A stretch of 64,000 nucleotides of DNA from Pseudomonadaceae bacterium (GTDB lineage: Bacteria > Pseudomonadota > Gammaproteobacteria > Pseudomonadales > Azotimanducaceae), in assembly GCA_024743435.1 (NCBI GenBank), contig JANSWO010000008.1, positions 124,001 through 188,000 on the forward strand. Direction: 5' to 3'. The notes under the pieces were generated by a model that did not search any database, was not told the DNA's origin, and worked only from the letters and a program-made list of their open reading frames with translations. Both the position numbers and the translations under genes were made by a program. The first letter of the stretch is position 1, and each line of letters opens with the position of its first letter. Of this stretch, positions 15,842-24,523 are shown in pieces.

Positions 15842-17749
15842 TCATTCTACATGCAACGCATCGAAAATAGTGCCGGCAAGGCGCTCGCTGATACCAGGAA
15901 CCTTGGCAAGCTCGCCGCGCGATGCGCCTTTAATCCCGGCAATACCCCCAAAATGCGCAATGAGCTCGCGTTTGCGCTTAGGCCCTATACCTTCGATCTC
16001 ATCGAGCTCTGAACGCGTGCGGGACTTTGCCCGGCGCTGGCGGTGGCCGGTGATCGCGAACCGGTGGGCTTCATCACGAATGTGCTGGATCAGATGCAAC
16101 CCAGCGCCGGATGGGGGCATTGAGATCTCGCCAACGCCATCAAGCAACAAGCGCTCAAAACCGGCCTTGCGCGTCGGCCCTTTGGCAACGCCCAGTAAGG
16201 CGACATCGGTTATCTGAAGTTCCTCAAGCACCTGCCTGGCCTTCGCAAGCTGGCCGTCTCCGCCATCGATCAAGAGCACATCCGGCAATGCAGCTTCGCC
16301 ATTCTTTAAACGCAGGTATCGACGCCTGACGGCCTGCTCGATCGCCGCATAGTCATCACCCGGCTCGATGCCGTCGATATTGAAACGGCGGTAGTCAGAC
16401 TTCAGCGGGCCGTTGTGGTCGAACACCACGCAGGACGCAACCGTTTTCTCACCACTGGTGTGGCTGATATCAAAACACTCGAGCCGGCTGGGGACGTCAT
16501 CCAGACCCAGGCCGTCCTGCAGAGCCACGAACCGGCTGAATACGTTACGTTGATCCGCGATGTAGGCGTTGTTCGAGATCTTTGCGTTCTCGAGCGCCAT
16601 CTCTTGCCAGCGCGCCCGCTGGCCTCGAACCTGATGCGCAACCGCAACTTTCCTGCCCGAGGCTGTTGTCAGCGCATCGGCGATGACTGCAGCGCCGCTG
16701 ATCTCCTCACTGACAATGACACTGCGAGGAAGCTCCCGGTCCGCGCCCGTGAAGTAGTATTGGCTGATAAACGCCTCCAGCACCGCGGCAGGCGCGTCAT
16801 CAAGCTCGCTGCGTGGGAACCACGTGCGATGTCCAAGCACCCGCCCACCTCGCACAAACACGCCCTGAACACAGTTGACGCCCGCTTCGCTGGCTATCGC
16901 GAAGATATCGACATCACCATCTTCGCCATGGACATACTGCTGCTCCTGAATCCGCCTCAGCTGCTTAATCTGATCTCGATATTTCGCTGCGCGCTCAAAA
17001 GCCAGATCCGCCGCAGCCGACTCCATCTTGTTTTTGAATTCTTCGAGCAGGGTTTGATTCCTGCCTTCGAGAAACAGCGCAGCCAGACGCAGATCTTCAG
17101 CGTAGTCCTCCTCTGAAATCGCCTGAACGCAGGGCGCACTGCAACGCTCTATCTGATACTGAAGGCAGGGGCGAGTTCGGTTCTTAAAGAAGCTGTCCTC
17201 ACACTGGCGAATCTGAAACAGCTTCTGCATGAGGTTTAGTGACTCACGCACGGCCCCTGCCGACGGGTACGGCCCGAAGTAGCGGCCGCTCTTTCGCTTC
17301 ACTCCGCGATGAAACGCAAGCCTCGGGTATGCCTCATCTGCGGTCAGGTGAATAAATGGGTACGACTTGTCATCGCGCAGAACAACGTTGTACGGCGGAC
17401 GCTCCTGCTTGATCCAGCTCTGTTCAAGTAGCAAGGCCTCGGTTTCGCTGCTGGTAACCGTAACCTCGACGCTCGCGATCCGGCTGACAAGCGCAATGGT
17501 CTTGGTGCTGAGACCACTTGCACGAAAATAGCTCGTCACTCGAGACTTCAGGCTCCGAGCCTTGCCGACATATAACACGCTGCCATCCGCAGCTAGCATT
17601 CGATAGACCCCTGCTCGACGAGGCAGGGTCGCAAGAAAGGCTTCCACATCAAACTGGTGCTTCTCGCGCTCGGCGATGCTCGCCAGATCTCGTCCCACGA
17701 CATCGGCTGGTTTGCCGGATTGGCTCTGACCTGAATCACTGGAGTTCAT
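15842..17749 (-). CDS. uvrC: Excinuclease ABC subunit C
   Basis: 635 residues, close to the usual ~610. UvrC makes both incisions in nucleotide excision repair after recruitment by UvrB to damaged DNA. Seen in order: an N-terminal extension of about 40 residues, the GIY-YIG nuclease domain (~42-120, GVYRMLAADGSVLYVGKA), a cysteine cluster region (CLQYQIERCSAPC), the UVR/UvrB-binding motif (~235-270), the RNase H-like endonuclease domain with DISHTSGEKTVAS and LLIDGGDGQL, and the C-terminal helix-hairpin-helix pair (IEGIGPKRKRELIAHFGG). It sits between a uracil-DNA glycosylase gene and pgsA. Confidence 0.97.
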   Translation of the reverse strand: MNSSDSGQSQSGKPADVVGRDLASIAEREKHQFDVEAFLATLPRRAGVYRMLAADGSVLYVGKARSLKSRVTSYFRASGLSTKTIALVSRIASVEVTVTSSETEALLLEQSWIKQERPPYNVVLRDDKSYPFIHLTADEAYPRLAFHRGVKRKSGRYFGPYPSAGAVRESLNLMQKLFQIRQCEDSFFKNRTRPCLQYQIERCSAPCVQAISEEDYAEDLRLAALFLEGRNQTLLEEFKNKMESAAADLAFERAAKYRDQIKQLRRIQEQQYVHGEDGDVDIFAIASEAGVNCVQGVFVRGGRVLGHRTWFPRSELDDAPAAVLEAFISQYYFTGADRELPRSVIVSEEISGAAVIADALTTASGRKVAVAHQVRGQRARWQEMALENAKISNNAYIADQRNVFSRFVALQDGLGLDDVPSRLECFDISHTSGEKTVASCVVFDHNGPLKSDYRRFNIDGIEPGDDYAAIEQAVRRRYLRLKNGEAALPDVLLIDGGDGQLAKARQVLEELQITDVALLGVAKGPTRKAGFERLLLDGVGEISMPPSGAGLHLIQHIRDEAHRFAITGHRQRRAKSRTRSELDEIEGIGPKRKRELIAHFGGIAGIKGASRGELAKVPGISERLAGTIFDALHVE

Positions 17750-17837
17750 GGCGCAACTATACCGCGTCCGTCAAAACCACCGGGATAGCCCAGGTTGCTG
17801 CTGCACGACATTCTGCCGTGTCACGTGCGAAGAGTTA

Positions 17838-18479
17838 TCAAGCACCGTCGATGATCTGCCGTGCGCGATGCAAAACCTGCTCGAACATCTCCGGTGTCAA
17901 CCTCCGGGTATTCATGTTCTGCAGGCTCGTATGGTAGCTCGCGAGCAAGGTTGCCCTGCCCGGCAGATCAAACTCGGCGCCATGCGAAAACGTCGCGGCG
18001 GGCAACTGCGCGATTTCCGCGAGCACCTCGAACGCAACTCGCCCTAACGCGAGCACGACCCGCGGTTTGACCAACGTTGGCCGCGTCCACTGAGCAATCT
18101 CCCGTTCGAGAAACGGCCGGCAGCGGCTGACTTCCACCGCCGTTGGCCGATTCACCGGCGGCAAACAGCGCACGGCGTTCGTCAGCGCAACGCCCGTAGG
18201 CAGCACAGCACTGTCCGCACTGCGAGCGAATCCAGCGGCGGCCAGACCCGCAAACAGAGCGCGGCTCGATGCATCGCCATGAAAGGCGCGGCCTGTCCGA
18301 TTCGCGCCCCGGGCTCCGGGCGCAAGTCCCACGATCAACAACCGTGCGTTCGAGCCGTAACGAGATGGTACCGGCGCGTTGTGATGCTCCGGTTGGACTT
18401 TGCGCATCGCTCGCCGGTGTTCGGCGAGCCTGGGACAACGTCGACAGTTTGGCGCAGGTTCAGCGGTGCGACTCGCCAT
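17838..18479 (-). CDS. Uracil-DNA glycosylase, family 5 (UDGb-like)
   Basis: 213-residue base-excision repair enzyme expected to remove uracil and related bases from DNA. The family 5 motif GLAPGARGANRTGRAFHGD (residues ~50-68) differs from family 4 GEAPG-E-E-G and from Ung; the second motif YHTSLQNMNT near 183 replaces the usual HPSxxN. Cysteines at the N-terminus (NCRRCPRLAEHR) and at VRCLPPVNRP fit a 4Fe-4S cluster. It lies 17 bp downstream of uvrY and 88 bp upstream of uvrC on the same strand, linking two DNA-repair genes. The motif II threonine in place of proline is a variation worth noting. Confidence 0.88.
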   Translation of the reverse strand: MASRTAEPAPNCRRCPRLAEHRRAMRKVQPEHHNAPVPSRYGSNARLLIVGLAPGARGANRTGRAFHGDASSRALFAGLAAAGFARSADSAVLPTGVALTNAVRCLPPVNRPTAVEVSRCRPFLEREIAQWTRPTLVKPRVVLALGRVAFEVLAEIAQLPAATFSHGAEFDLPGRATLLASYHTSLQNMNTRRLTPEMFEQVLHRARQIIDGA

Positions 18480-18496
18480 GGCTTAACCGAACATCC

Positions 18497-19225
18497 TTAG
18501 CGCGACGCTGCCGCTCGCGGCTGTACGCCCGTATCCATACCCGTGCCCTGCTTGCCCGCACGTTTAGGCTGCGCGCTAACGCGCGCTCTATCGGGGTCAA
18601 TCATGCCGTGACGTACCGCGAGGAGCGCAAGCTCCACATCGCTACGAACGTTGAGTTTCTCGAATATACGGTAGCGATAGCTGTTCACCGTTTTTGGCGA
18701 CAGGTGCAAGCCCTGGGAAATCTCCTGAACCTTCTGACAGTTGATCACCATCAATGTGATTTGCATCTCTCGCGAGGACAACACTTCGAATGGCGACGCC
18801 TCGAACCGTTCAAACGATCGCAACGCAAGATTCTGGGCAACATCGCTGCTCATGTAGCGGCCACCCAAAACCACTTTGCGAACGGCCGTGGCGACCTCGC
18901 TCGCGGCGACGTTTTTCGATACGTAACCACTGGCTCCAGCGTCCAGCGCCTGGGTGGGAAACGGCTCGTCCGCATGGGCGCTAACGATCACCACAGGCGA
19001 TGAGCCGTTGATTCGGGTGATACGCCGTGTCGCTTCAAGCCCGCCAATACCGGGCATCGCAAGATCCATGAGAACCACCACGTCCGGGTGCGCACGCACC
19101 CAGTCGACGGCATCCTCCCCACAATCCACCTCGGCCACCACCCGCAGCCCTTCTACATCGCCCAGCACGTGCGCCAGTGACGCTCTAAACAGGCGGTGAT
19201 CATCCGCCAGCACTACATCAACCAT
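18497..19225 (-). CDS. uvrY: UvrY/GacA-type response regulator
   Basis: 242 residues. Receiver domain (~1-120) with DD9-10-type acidic pair (LADDHRLFR), acceptor aspartate in VLMDLAMPGIGG and lysine in GYVSKN; LuxR-type helix-turn-helix (~145-210) with LSSREMQITLMV and LSPKTVNSYRYRIFEKL, the closest sequence type being UvrY/GacA, which activate small RNAs that sequester CsrA/RsmA. A C-terminal tail of ~30 residues rich in Arg/Ala is extra. GGGAGGT lies just before ATG 19225. Position ahead of uvrC and pgsA matches E. coli and Pseudomonas. The cognate BarA/GacS kinase is not in the window. Confidence 0.92.
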   Translation of the reverse strand: MVDVVLADDHRLFRASLAHVLGDVEGLRVVAEVDCGEDAVDWVRAHPDVVVLMDLAMPGIGGLEATRRITRINGSSPVVIVSAHADEPFPTQALDAGASGYVSKNVAASEVATAVRKVVLGGRYMSSDVAQNLALRSFERFEASPFEVLSSREMQITLMVINCQKVQEISQGLHLSPKTVNSYRYRIFEKLNVRSDVELALLAVRHGMIDPDRARVSAQPKRAGKQGTGMDTGVQPRAAASR

Positions 19226-19379
19226 CAGACCTCCCAGTCCCAGTGTTGTTCATCAAGGACGACAAACACTCAACTGAGCGGGCGATCAGAACAATCGCTT
19301 TGTTGGCGCCGACTACGCGCAGCGGACAATCTCCATAATCCGATAACACGGTGATATCAGACGCCACGAGCTCTGCCTT

Positions 19380-20561
19380 CTACGGCATAAACGCCTGCAA
19401 CCCGGTTTGTGCGCGGCCGAGAATCAACGCGTGGATATCGTGCGTGCCTTCGTAGGTGTTCACGGTTTCCAGATTCATGACATGGCGAATCACGTGGAAC
19501 TCATCCGAAATGCCGTTGCCGCCATGCATATCCCTGGCCATTCGAGCAATGTCGAGAGACTTACCGCAATTGTTACGCTTGAGCATCGATATGTTCTCTA
19601 CCGCGAGGCGGCCCTCGTCTAGCAGTCGCCCTGCCCGCAAGCAGGCCTGCAGGCCGAGCGCAATTTCGGTTTGCATATCGGCCAGCTTCTTCTGAATCAG
19701 CTGGTTTGCGGCCAGCGGCCGACCAAACTGCTGTCGATCCAGCGTGTACTGGCGGGCCGCGTGCCAACAATATTCCGCCGCGCCAAGCGCGCCCCAGGAA
19801 ATACCGTAGCGGGCGCGGTTGAGGCAGCTGAAGGGCCCGGTCAGGCCCTGCACATTCGGTAGCAGATTGTCTTCCGGAACAAACACGTCACTCAGCACAA
19901 TCTCGCCGGTGATCGATGCACGCAGACTCATCTTGCCTTCGATTTTCGGCGTGCTGAAACCCTCCATTCCGCGCTCGACAACGAAGCCACGAATCTTGCC
20001 CGCAAGCTTCGCCCACACCACTGCCAGATCAGCAATCGGCGAATTGGTAATCCACATCTTGGCGCCGTTGAGGAGATAGCCGCCGTCGACCGGCTCTGCG
20101 CGTGTCACCATGCTGCCGGGGTCTGAACCATGATCGGGTTCCGTGAGACCAAAGCAACCCACCCACTCTCCGGTTGCGAGCTTGGGCAGATATTTCATGC
20201 GCTGCTCTTCGCTACCGAAGCTGTAGATCGGGTGCATGACGAGCGATGACTGCACACTCATCGCCGAGCGATAACCGCTATCCACCCGCTCCACCTCGCG
20301 CGCGGCGAGACCGTAGCAAACATAGTTGACGCCGCTACCACCATATTGCTCAGGCAACGTGCTGCCGAGCATGCCCAGCGCGCCAAATTCATTCATGATC
20401 TCGCGGTCGAATTGCTCGTGTCGGTTCGCCTCCAGAACTCGCGGCATGAGTTTTTCCTGAGCGTACTGACGAGCCGATTGCGCAACCAGGCGCTCCTCTT
20501 CGCTCAGCTGGTCATCCAGCATCAACGGATCATCCCAAACAAACTGCGCGCGATCAGACAT
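19380..20561 (-). CDS. gcdH: Glutaryl-CoA dehydrogenase
   Basis: 393-residue FAD-dependent acyl-CoA dehydrogenase. GcdH oxidises and decarboxylates glutaryl-CoA to crotonyl-CoA in lysine, tryptophan and aromatic degradation, passing electrons to ETF. N-terminal helical domain, middle beta domain with [16 protein letters not shown] and [15 protein letters not shown]-terminal helical domain with [21 protein letters not shown]; the catalytic base is the Glu in [17 protein letters not shown]. The [14 protein letters not shown] segment and TYEGTHDIH ending are typical of GcdH rather than short-chain dehydrogenases. Lone gene with its own 3' and 5' gaps of about 150 bp. Confidence 0.93.
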   Translation of the reverse strand: MSDRAQFVWDDPLMLDDQLSEEERLVAQSARQYAQEKLMPRVLEANRHEQFDREIMNEFGALGMLGSTLPEQYGGSGVNYVCYGLAAREVERVDSGYRSAMSVQSSLVMHPIYSFGSEEQRMKYLPKLATGEWVGCFGLTEPDHGSDPGSMVTRAEPVDGGYLLNGAKMWITNSPIADLAVVWAKLAGKIRGFVVERGMEGFSTPKIEGKMSLRASITGEIVLSDVFVPEDNLLPNVQGLTGPFSCLNRARYGISWGALGAAEYCWHAARQYTLDRQQFGRPLAANQLIQKKLADMQTEIALGLQACLRAGRLLDEGRLAVENISMLKRNNCGKSLDIARMARDMHGGNGISDEFHVIRHVMNLETVNTYEGTHDIHALILGRAQTGLQAFMP

Positions 20562-20711
20562 TAGCTAAGCCCTATAGGTCATCAACAAGTAGGTGGCGCT
20601 GAAGGCTCGACCATAGAGAAGCGCTCTCTCAGCCGTGAAATTCAGCGCGGCAACGGTAGCGCCGCGCGAGTGCAGGCGCAACGTTTGAGGCAACAATGCA
20701 CGCGCTGTGCG

Positions 20712-22583
20712 CTAGCTGGAAGCTACCTTTGTCGCAGCGGGTAGGAAAATCGTGAACGAAGTGCCCCGATCGCTGGTGCGAACGTCTATCTGGCCTTCGA
20801 GCTCGGCCACCAAACGGTGCACGATGTGCAGGCCCAGGCCTTGATGAGAACCGCCCTTATCGCTTTGCTTGGGTTGGAAGAGGTTGTCCAGCACCTGCGC
20901 CGGCAAGCCGGATGCATCATCCGAAACGGTCACCTCGACACCCTGCACGCCCGAGCGATAAACCCCACCAGTTGCCGAGAGCGAGGCATTGCCGCCATCC
21001 GCCATTGCCTCGATTGCATTCCGCAACAGGTTCAACAGAATCTGTGTGAGCATATCTGCATCGCTGTGCGCAAAAACAGGCCCACGCGGCAGATCGAGCG
21101 CGACCACGACATCACGTTGCTCCGCGTCATGACGTTGCAGCGCGGCAACCCGACGCGCCACTTCGGCAACATCGACAGGCCCAAGCAGCGCTTCGATATC
21201 GCCGGTATCGTCTTCCTGTGCAGCTAACGTCAGCGGGTCTGTGAGATCCTTGGCCTTTGCGACAATCGCCGCCGCCCGTTGGATCTCCTCGCTGATTAGC
21301 TGCACCTGAGCCAGCGCTTCCGGTTCCCGCGACAATCGCATCTCGAGGATATGCAGGTAGTTTCGAACCACGCTGAGTGGGTTATTGGCCTCATGCACCA
21401 GCTCGCGAAGGCGAGCGGATTCTGCATCTCGATATGCGTGCAGGGCATCCACTTCCACGTTGGCCTCATCGGCCACGGCCAGCGGCGCTGGCAGCCGGCT
21501 ACTCAACATAGCCGCATAGGCACTGACGAATTCGTCGTGACTCTCGTCGTCATCACGGCCAATCAGCAACGCGCCGACCAAAACGCCGGACCGTTGCATG
21601 GGATAGATTCTGACGTCCTCACTGCCGAGCCGGTCGAGAATCTGTCGATCCGCTATGGACATTCGTTCGCTGGTTGCGACCTCCGCAGGCTCACCTCGTT
21701 TGGCAAGCCGTGCGATAGAGCTGGTTGCAGAAGCGATATCTATCTTCAGTTCCGCCAGGTCATCCGTGCGCACCGGGCAAAGCTGTTCATCGTCCACGAT
21801 TAGTAACATCGAGCGCTCTTCGAGTAGCGCTCGGGCAACAAAGTCATGCGCGGTCATGCAAGCCTGTGGGTCTGAATCGCCATCCCACTCCGAGAAGAAC
21901 CGGCCGAGCGCGAGCAACTGCTGCTCCAGGCGAAGCTTCGCACGCCAATCAGCGCCAAGATCATCCATGAGACCCAGATCGCTCATGATGGCGAGAGCGT
22001 GATTGGCGGAGCGATCGACAAGATCCGCAAAGTCATCGGTTGGTATGCCGAGTAGCGACTGCGCTGCAGCTTCCGCCGCCGTCTCGCCTTCGTGCGCCAA
22101 CCGCTCGATGACCGCAAACACGCGAATCAGAATCTGCGCATCTTCCAGCAGCTCCAGGTCAGAACCGCGATAGCGAGAGAGATCATTGAGCAGCGGATCC
22201 AGCGGCAATTGAACCCCGGCGCTAGCCAGAAGCGTCTTTACCCGAGCATCCGTCGGCTCCGCCACATCCACATATTCGGCAAGCGCCTCAGCAAGGCAAG
22301 CCAGGCGCAATTCGTCCTGCCAGCGTTCGATGCTCATAGGCGCGGTATCTGCCGCTGGCGATAACGTCCACGCCTGAAGCTGCGCCAACGCACTGAGCGA
22401 GTGGGCATCGAGCGCAATCATGGCAACTTTCAGTCGTTCTGCATCCGCAGGTACTGCCAGCAGCTGGCACCAGCGCGCGAGTAACGAGGCGTCACTGCAT
22501 ACAAATGCAGCCAGCGCATCCGGTTGTACCGGTTGCCAGGCAGCAATCTCAATATATCGATGCAGCACCGCGTCAGGCGTCAC
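20712..22583 (-). CDS. Soluble sensor histidine kinase with a helical N-terminal region
   Basis: 623 residues, starting at GTG 22583. The N-terminal ~250 residues are helical and resemble a degenerate HDOD-type signalling domain (SDASLLARWCQLL, ALDAHSLSALAQLQ), followed by a GAF-like sensory domain (~255-375), a HisKA domain with His in RELVHEANNPLSVVRNYL, and a HATPase domain (N box LLRNAIEAMADGG, G boxes DDASGLP and HQGLGLHIVH). No membrane segment. No response regulator is adjacent; it lies 170 bp downstream of pyrF on the same strand. The HDOD assignment is by pattern and uncertain, the kinase core is clear. Confidence 0.85.
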   Translation of the reverse strand: MTPDAVLHRYIEIAAWQPVQPDALAAFVCSDASLLARWCQLLAVPADAERLKVAMIALDAHSLSALAQLQAWTLSPAADTAPMSIERWQDELRLACLAEALAEYVDVAEPTDARVKTLLASAGVQLPLDPLLNDLSRYRGSDLELLEDAQILIRVFAVIERLAHEGETAAEAAAQSLLGIPTDDFADLVDRSANHALAIMSDLGLMDDLGADWRAKLRLEQQLLALGRFFSEWDGDSDPQACMTAHDFVARALLEERSMLLIVDDEQLCPVRTDDLAELKIDIASATSSIARLAKRGEPAEVATSERMSIADRQILDRLGSEDVRIYPMQRSGVLVGALLIGRDDDESHDEFVSAYAAMLSSRLPAPLAVADEANVEVDALHAYRDAESARLRELVHEANNPLSVVRNYLHILEMRLSREPEALAQVQLISEEIQRAAAIVAKAKDLTDPLTLAAQEDDTGDIEALLGPVDVAEVARRVAALQRHDAEQRDVVVALDLPRGPVFAHSDADMLTQILLNLLRNAIEAMADGGNASLSATGGVYRSGVQGVEVTVSDDASGLPAQVLDNLFQPKQSDKGGSHQGLGLHIVHRLVAELEGQIDVRTSDRGTSFTIFLPAATKVASS

Positions 22584-22753
22584 GACGAACCTTACTTAAC
22601 CTTCCCCAAGATCAACGCGCCGCGGGTCGTGAGCGATTCCGTGTGCTGCCGGGCGCAATGGCGTAGTGCCAACCCGCACAGTGTACGCAAGTTAGCTGCG
22701 ATCGCGGGGGAGTTTCATCAGCGGCTTGTAAGTGGGCGACCGTGCAATCCAGG

Positions 22754-23560
22754 CTAGGCGTTCAGGCCTGCCAGCGCTCGTCTGATATCGCTGACGACAG
22801 AAAACGCGGCCGCCTGGGCAGCCTGCGCGTAGTCGTCCGTCTGGCTCGCGTACAGAATGCCGCGGGACGAGTTGATGATCAGACCGTTGCCGTGCGGCGC
22901 AAGTCCGGCGGCCAGCACTTTAGCCACATCGCCGCCTTGCGAGCCAACACCCGGAACCAGTAGTGGCATGTTCTGCACTTCGCTACGAATCTGCGCGAGT
23001 TCCTGCGGATGCGTGGCGCCGGCGACCAGAGCCACGTTGCCACTACGATTGAGCTGCGCCGCTGCTCTGGCGACCCGCAGAAACACCGGTTCGCCCTGAT
23101 CCTGCAACCAACCTGCGCCTTCATTGCTGGTGCGTGCCAGGATGATGACGCCTCGATCAGCGTACTGAAGATATGGCTCGATCGAGTCCGTGCCAAGGTA
23201 GGGATTAACGGTGACCGCGTCCGCCTCGTAGCGCTCGAAGGCCTCGACAGCGTATCGCTCAGCGGTGCTTGGCACGTCCCCGCGCTTGGCGTCCAGAATG
23301 ACGGGGATATCCGGGTAAGATGAGTGGATGTAACCAATAATCTCCGCCAGCTCTTGCTCAGCACCCAAAGCGGCAAAATGCGCGAACTGGGGTTTGAACG
23401 CGCACACCAGTTCAGCGGTTGCATCGACGATATCGATGCAGAATTGAGCTACCGAAACCCCGGCTGGCAAACGATCGGGAAGGGGGTCGAGCCCCACACA
23501 CAGCATGCTGTCGGCACGCAGCCATCGCTCTTCGAGCTGATCTGAAAACGGTTTACGCAT
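22754..23560 (-). CDS. pyrF: Orotidine 5'-phosphate decarboxylase, type 2
   Basis: 268 residues; catalyses the last step of UMP synthesis, decarboxylation of OMP. The active-site motif appears as ILDAKRGDVPSTAERYA (Asp-x-Lys-x-x-Asp), and the N-terminal LCVGLDPLPDRLP and the phosphate-binding VPGVGSQGGD near the C-terminus fit the longer PyrF subfamily 2 common in Mycobacterium, Myxococcus and many marine proteobacteria rather than the ~240-residue enterobacterial form. Divergent from the PilZ gene, with an AT-rich intergenic stretch between. Confidence 0.95.
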   Translation of the reverse strand: MRKPFSDQLEERWLRADSMLCVGLDPLPDRLPAGVSVAQFCIDIVDATAELVCAFKPQFAHFAALGAEQELAEIIGYIHSSYPDIPVILDAKRGDVPSTAERYAVEAFERYEADAVTVNPYLGTDSIEPYLQYADRGVIILARTSNEGAGWLQDQGEPVFLRVARAAAQLNRSGNVALVAGATHPQELAQIRSEVQNMPLLVPGVGSQGGDVAKVLAAGLAPHGNGLIINSSRGILYASQTDDYAQAAQAAAFSVVSDIRRALAGLNA

Positions 23561-23639
23561 GGCGCGAGAGTATAGGAGCGTGCGACGCTGCGCGTCACCA
23601 TTGCCGTGTCCTTAAGGGTCACGACGCGCTCCGGCAATG

Positions 23640-23730
23640 ATAGATCAAGTCGATCTTTATCTAGATTCGAAGTAATATAATCTTCATATCTCTTTGTATT
23701 ATATGCTTTTATAATTCTCGAACATGTCTT
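23640..23730. promoter_or_regulatory. AT-rich divergent control region
   Basis: A markedly AT-rich stretch in otherwise GC-rich DNA between pyrF and the PilZ gene, containing several -10-like sequences (TAATATAAT near 23674, TTATAATTC near 23709). It holds CTAGATTCGAA at 23661-23671, which occurs again in inverted orientation at 33610-33620 upstream of the TonB operon. Likely the promoter of the PilZ gene and perhaps pyrF. Confidence 0.45.
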
Positions 23731-23816
23731 TACGACTTCCACCTATCGACTTGGCACGATAATCGCTAGCTTACTGACATCGCTAACCCGGCCATCTTTA
23801 AGCAGTAGTGGACCTT

Positions 23817-24257
23817 ATGAGTGATAACAACGTGATCGAACTCGACATTGCACGACAACGACTTCAGGCAGCCCGCGCAGAGCGTCAGCACGACGACAAG
23901 CGCATGCACCCTCGCCTGGAGAGCAATGACCGTCTGTTCGCCCAGATCGTTCTGTGCGCCGACAGACCGGAGCTTGTCGGCCGTACGCTGTCCTGTCGCG
24001 CGGTGAACCTCTCTGTCGGCGGTATTCAGTTCCGTACGGATGCGCCGGTGCCCCCTGGCACTTTGCTGGATCTCTGGGTAGACGTCGCCAACCGACCGGG
24101 CAAGTTTTTCCTGTCCGGCGAAGTTCGCTGGAGCCGCCCTACCGTTGCACGTGAGGGAGATGCCGAGGAGCAGTTCATCGGTGTTCAACTGAAATCGGGC
24201 GCAGCGACAGACTTCCTGGATTGGCGGGAATTTCACGCCGAAGCAGCCAGCCGCTAA
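23817..24257 (+). CDS. PilZ-domain protein
   Basis: 146 residues from ATG 23817 (a GTG at 23808 is also in frame). A charged N-terminal helix precedes a PilZ beta barrel. The c-di-GMP signature is intact: R-x3-R as RMHPR and N-x-S-x2-G as NLSVGG, about 40 residues apart. PilZ proteins change partner activity or gene expression on binding c-di-GMP. The next gene on the same strand encodes a DUF1631 protein 266 bp away, so a shared surface or motility role is possible but unproven. Confidence 0.88.
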   Translation: MSDNNVIELDIARQRLQAARAERQHDDKRMHPRLESNDRLFAQIVLCADRPELVGRTLSCRAVNLSVGGIQFRTDAPVPPGTLLDLWVDVANRPGKFFLSGEVRWSRPTVAREGDAEEQFIGVQLKSGAATDFLDWREFHAEAASR

Positions 24258-24523
24258 AGCTTCTGATCATCTGATCACGTGGCCGTCGAGCCGCCCTGCC
24301 CCGCAATACTAGCGCCCACCGGCGCGGCAAAACCGGGGGCCGAAGCACCCCACAAGTGGCCTGATTTCATCTGATCGTCTTCTTGATCCGAGCGCGCACA
24401 GGCGCGCCACGCACATCCCTACTCTCAAGCTTTTAAGCACCTCTCTACCAGGCTTTGTGACCACCCACACAGCGAAACTGCGAGGCTGTTCTCGGACTAA
24501 CTGCGCCCTTATCCGGTGTAATC

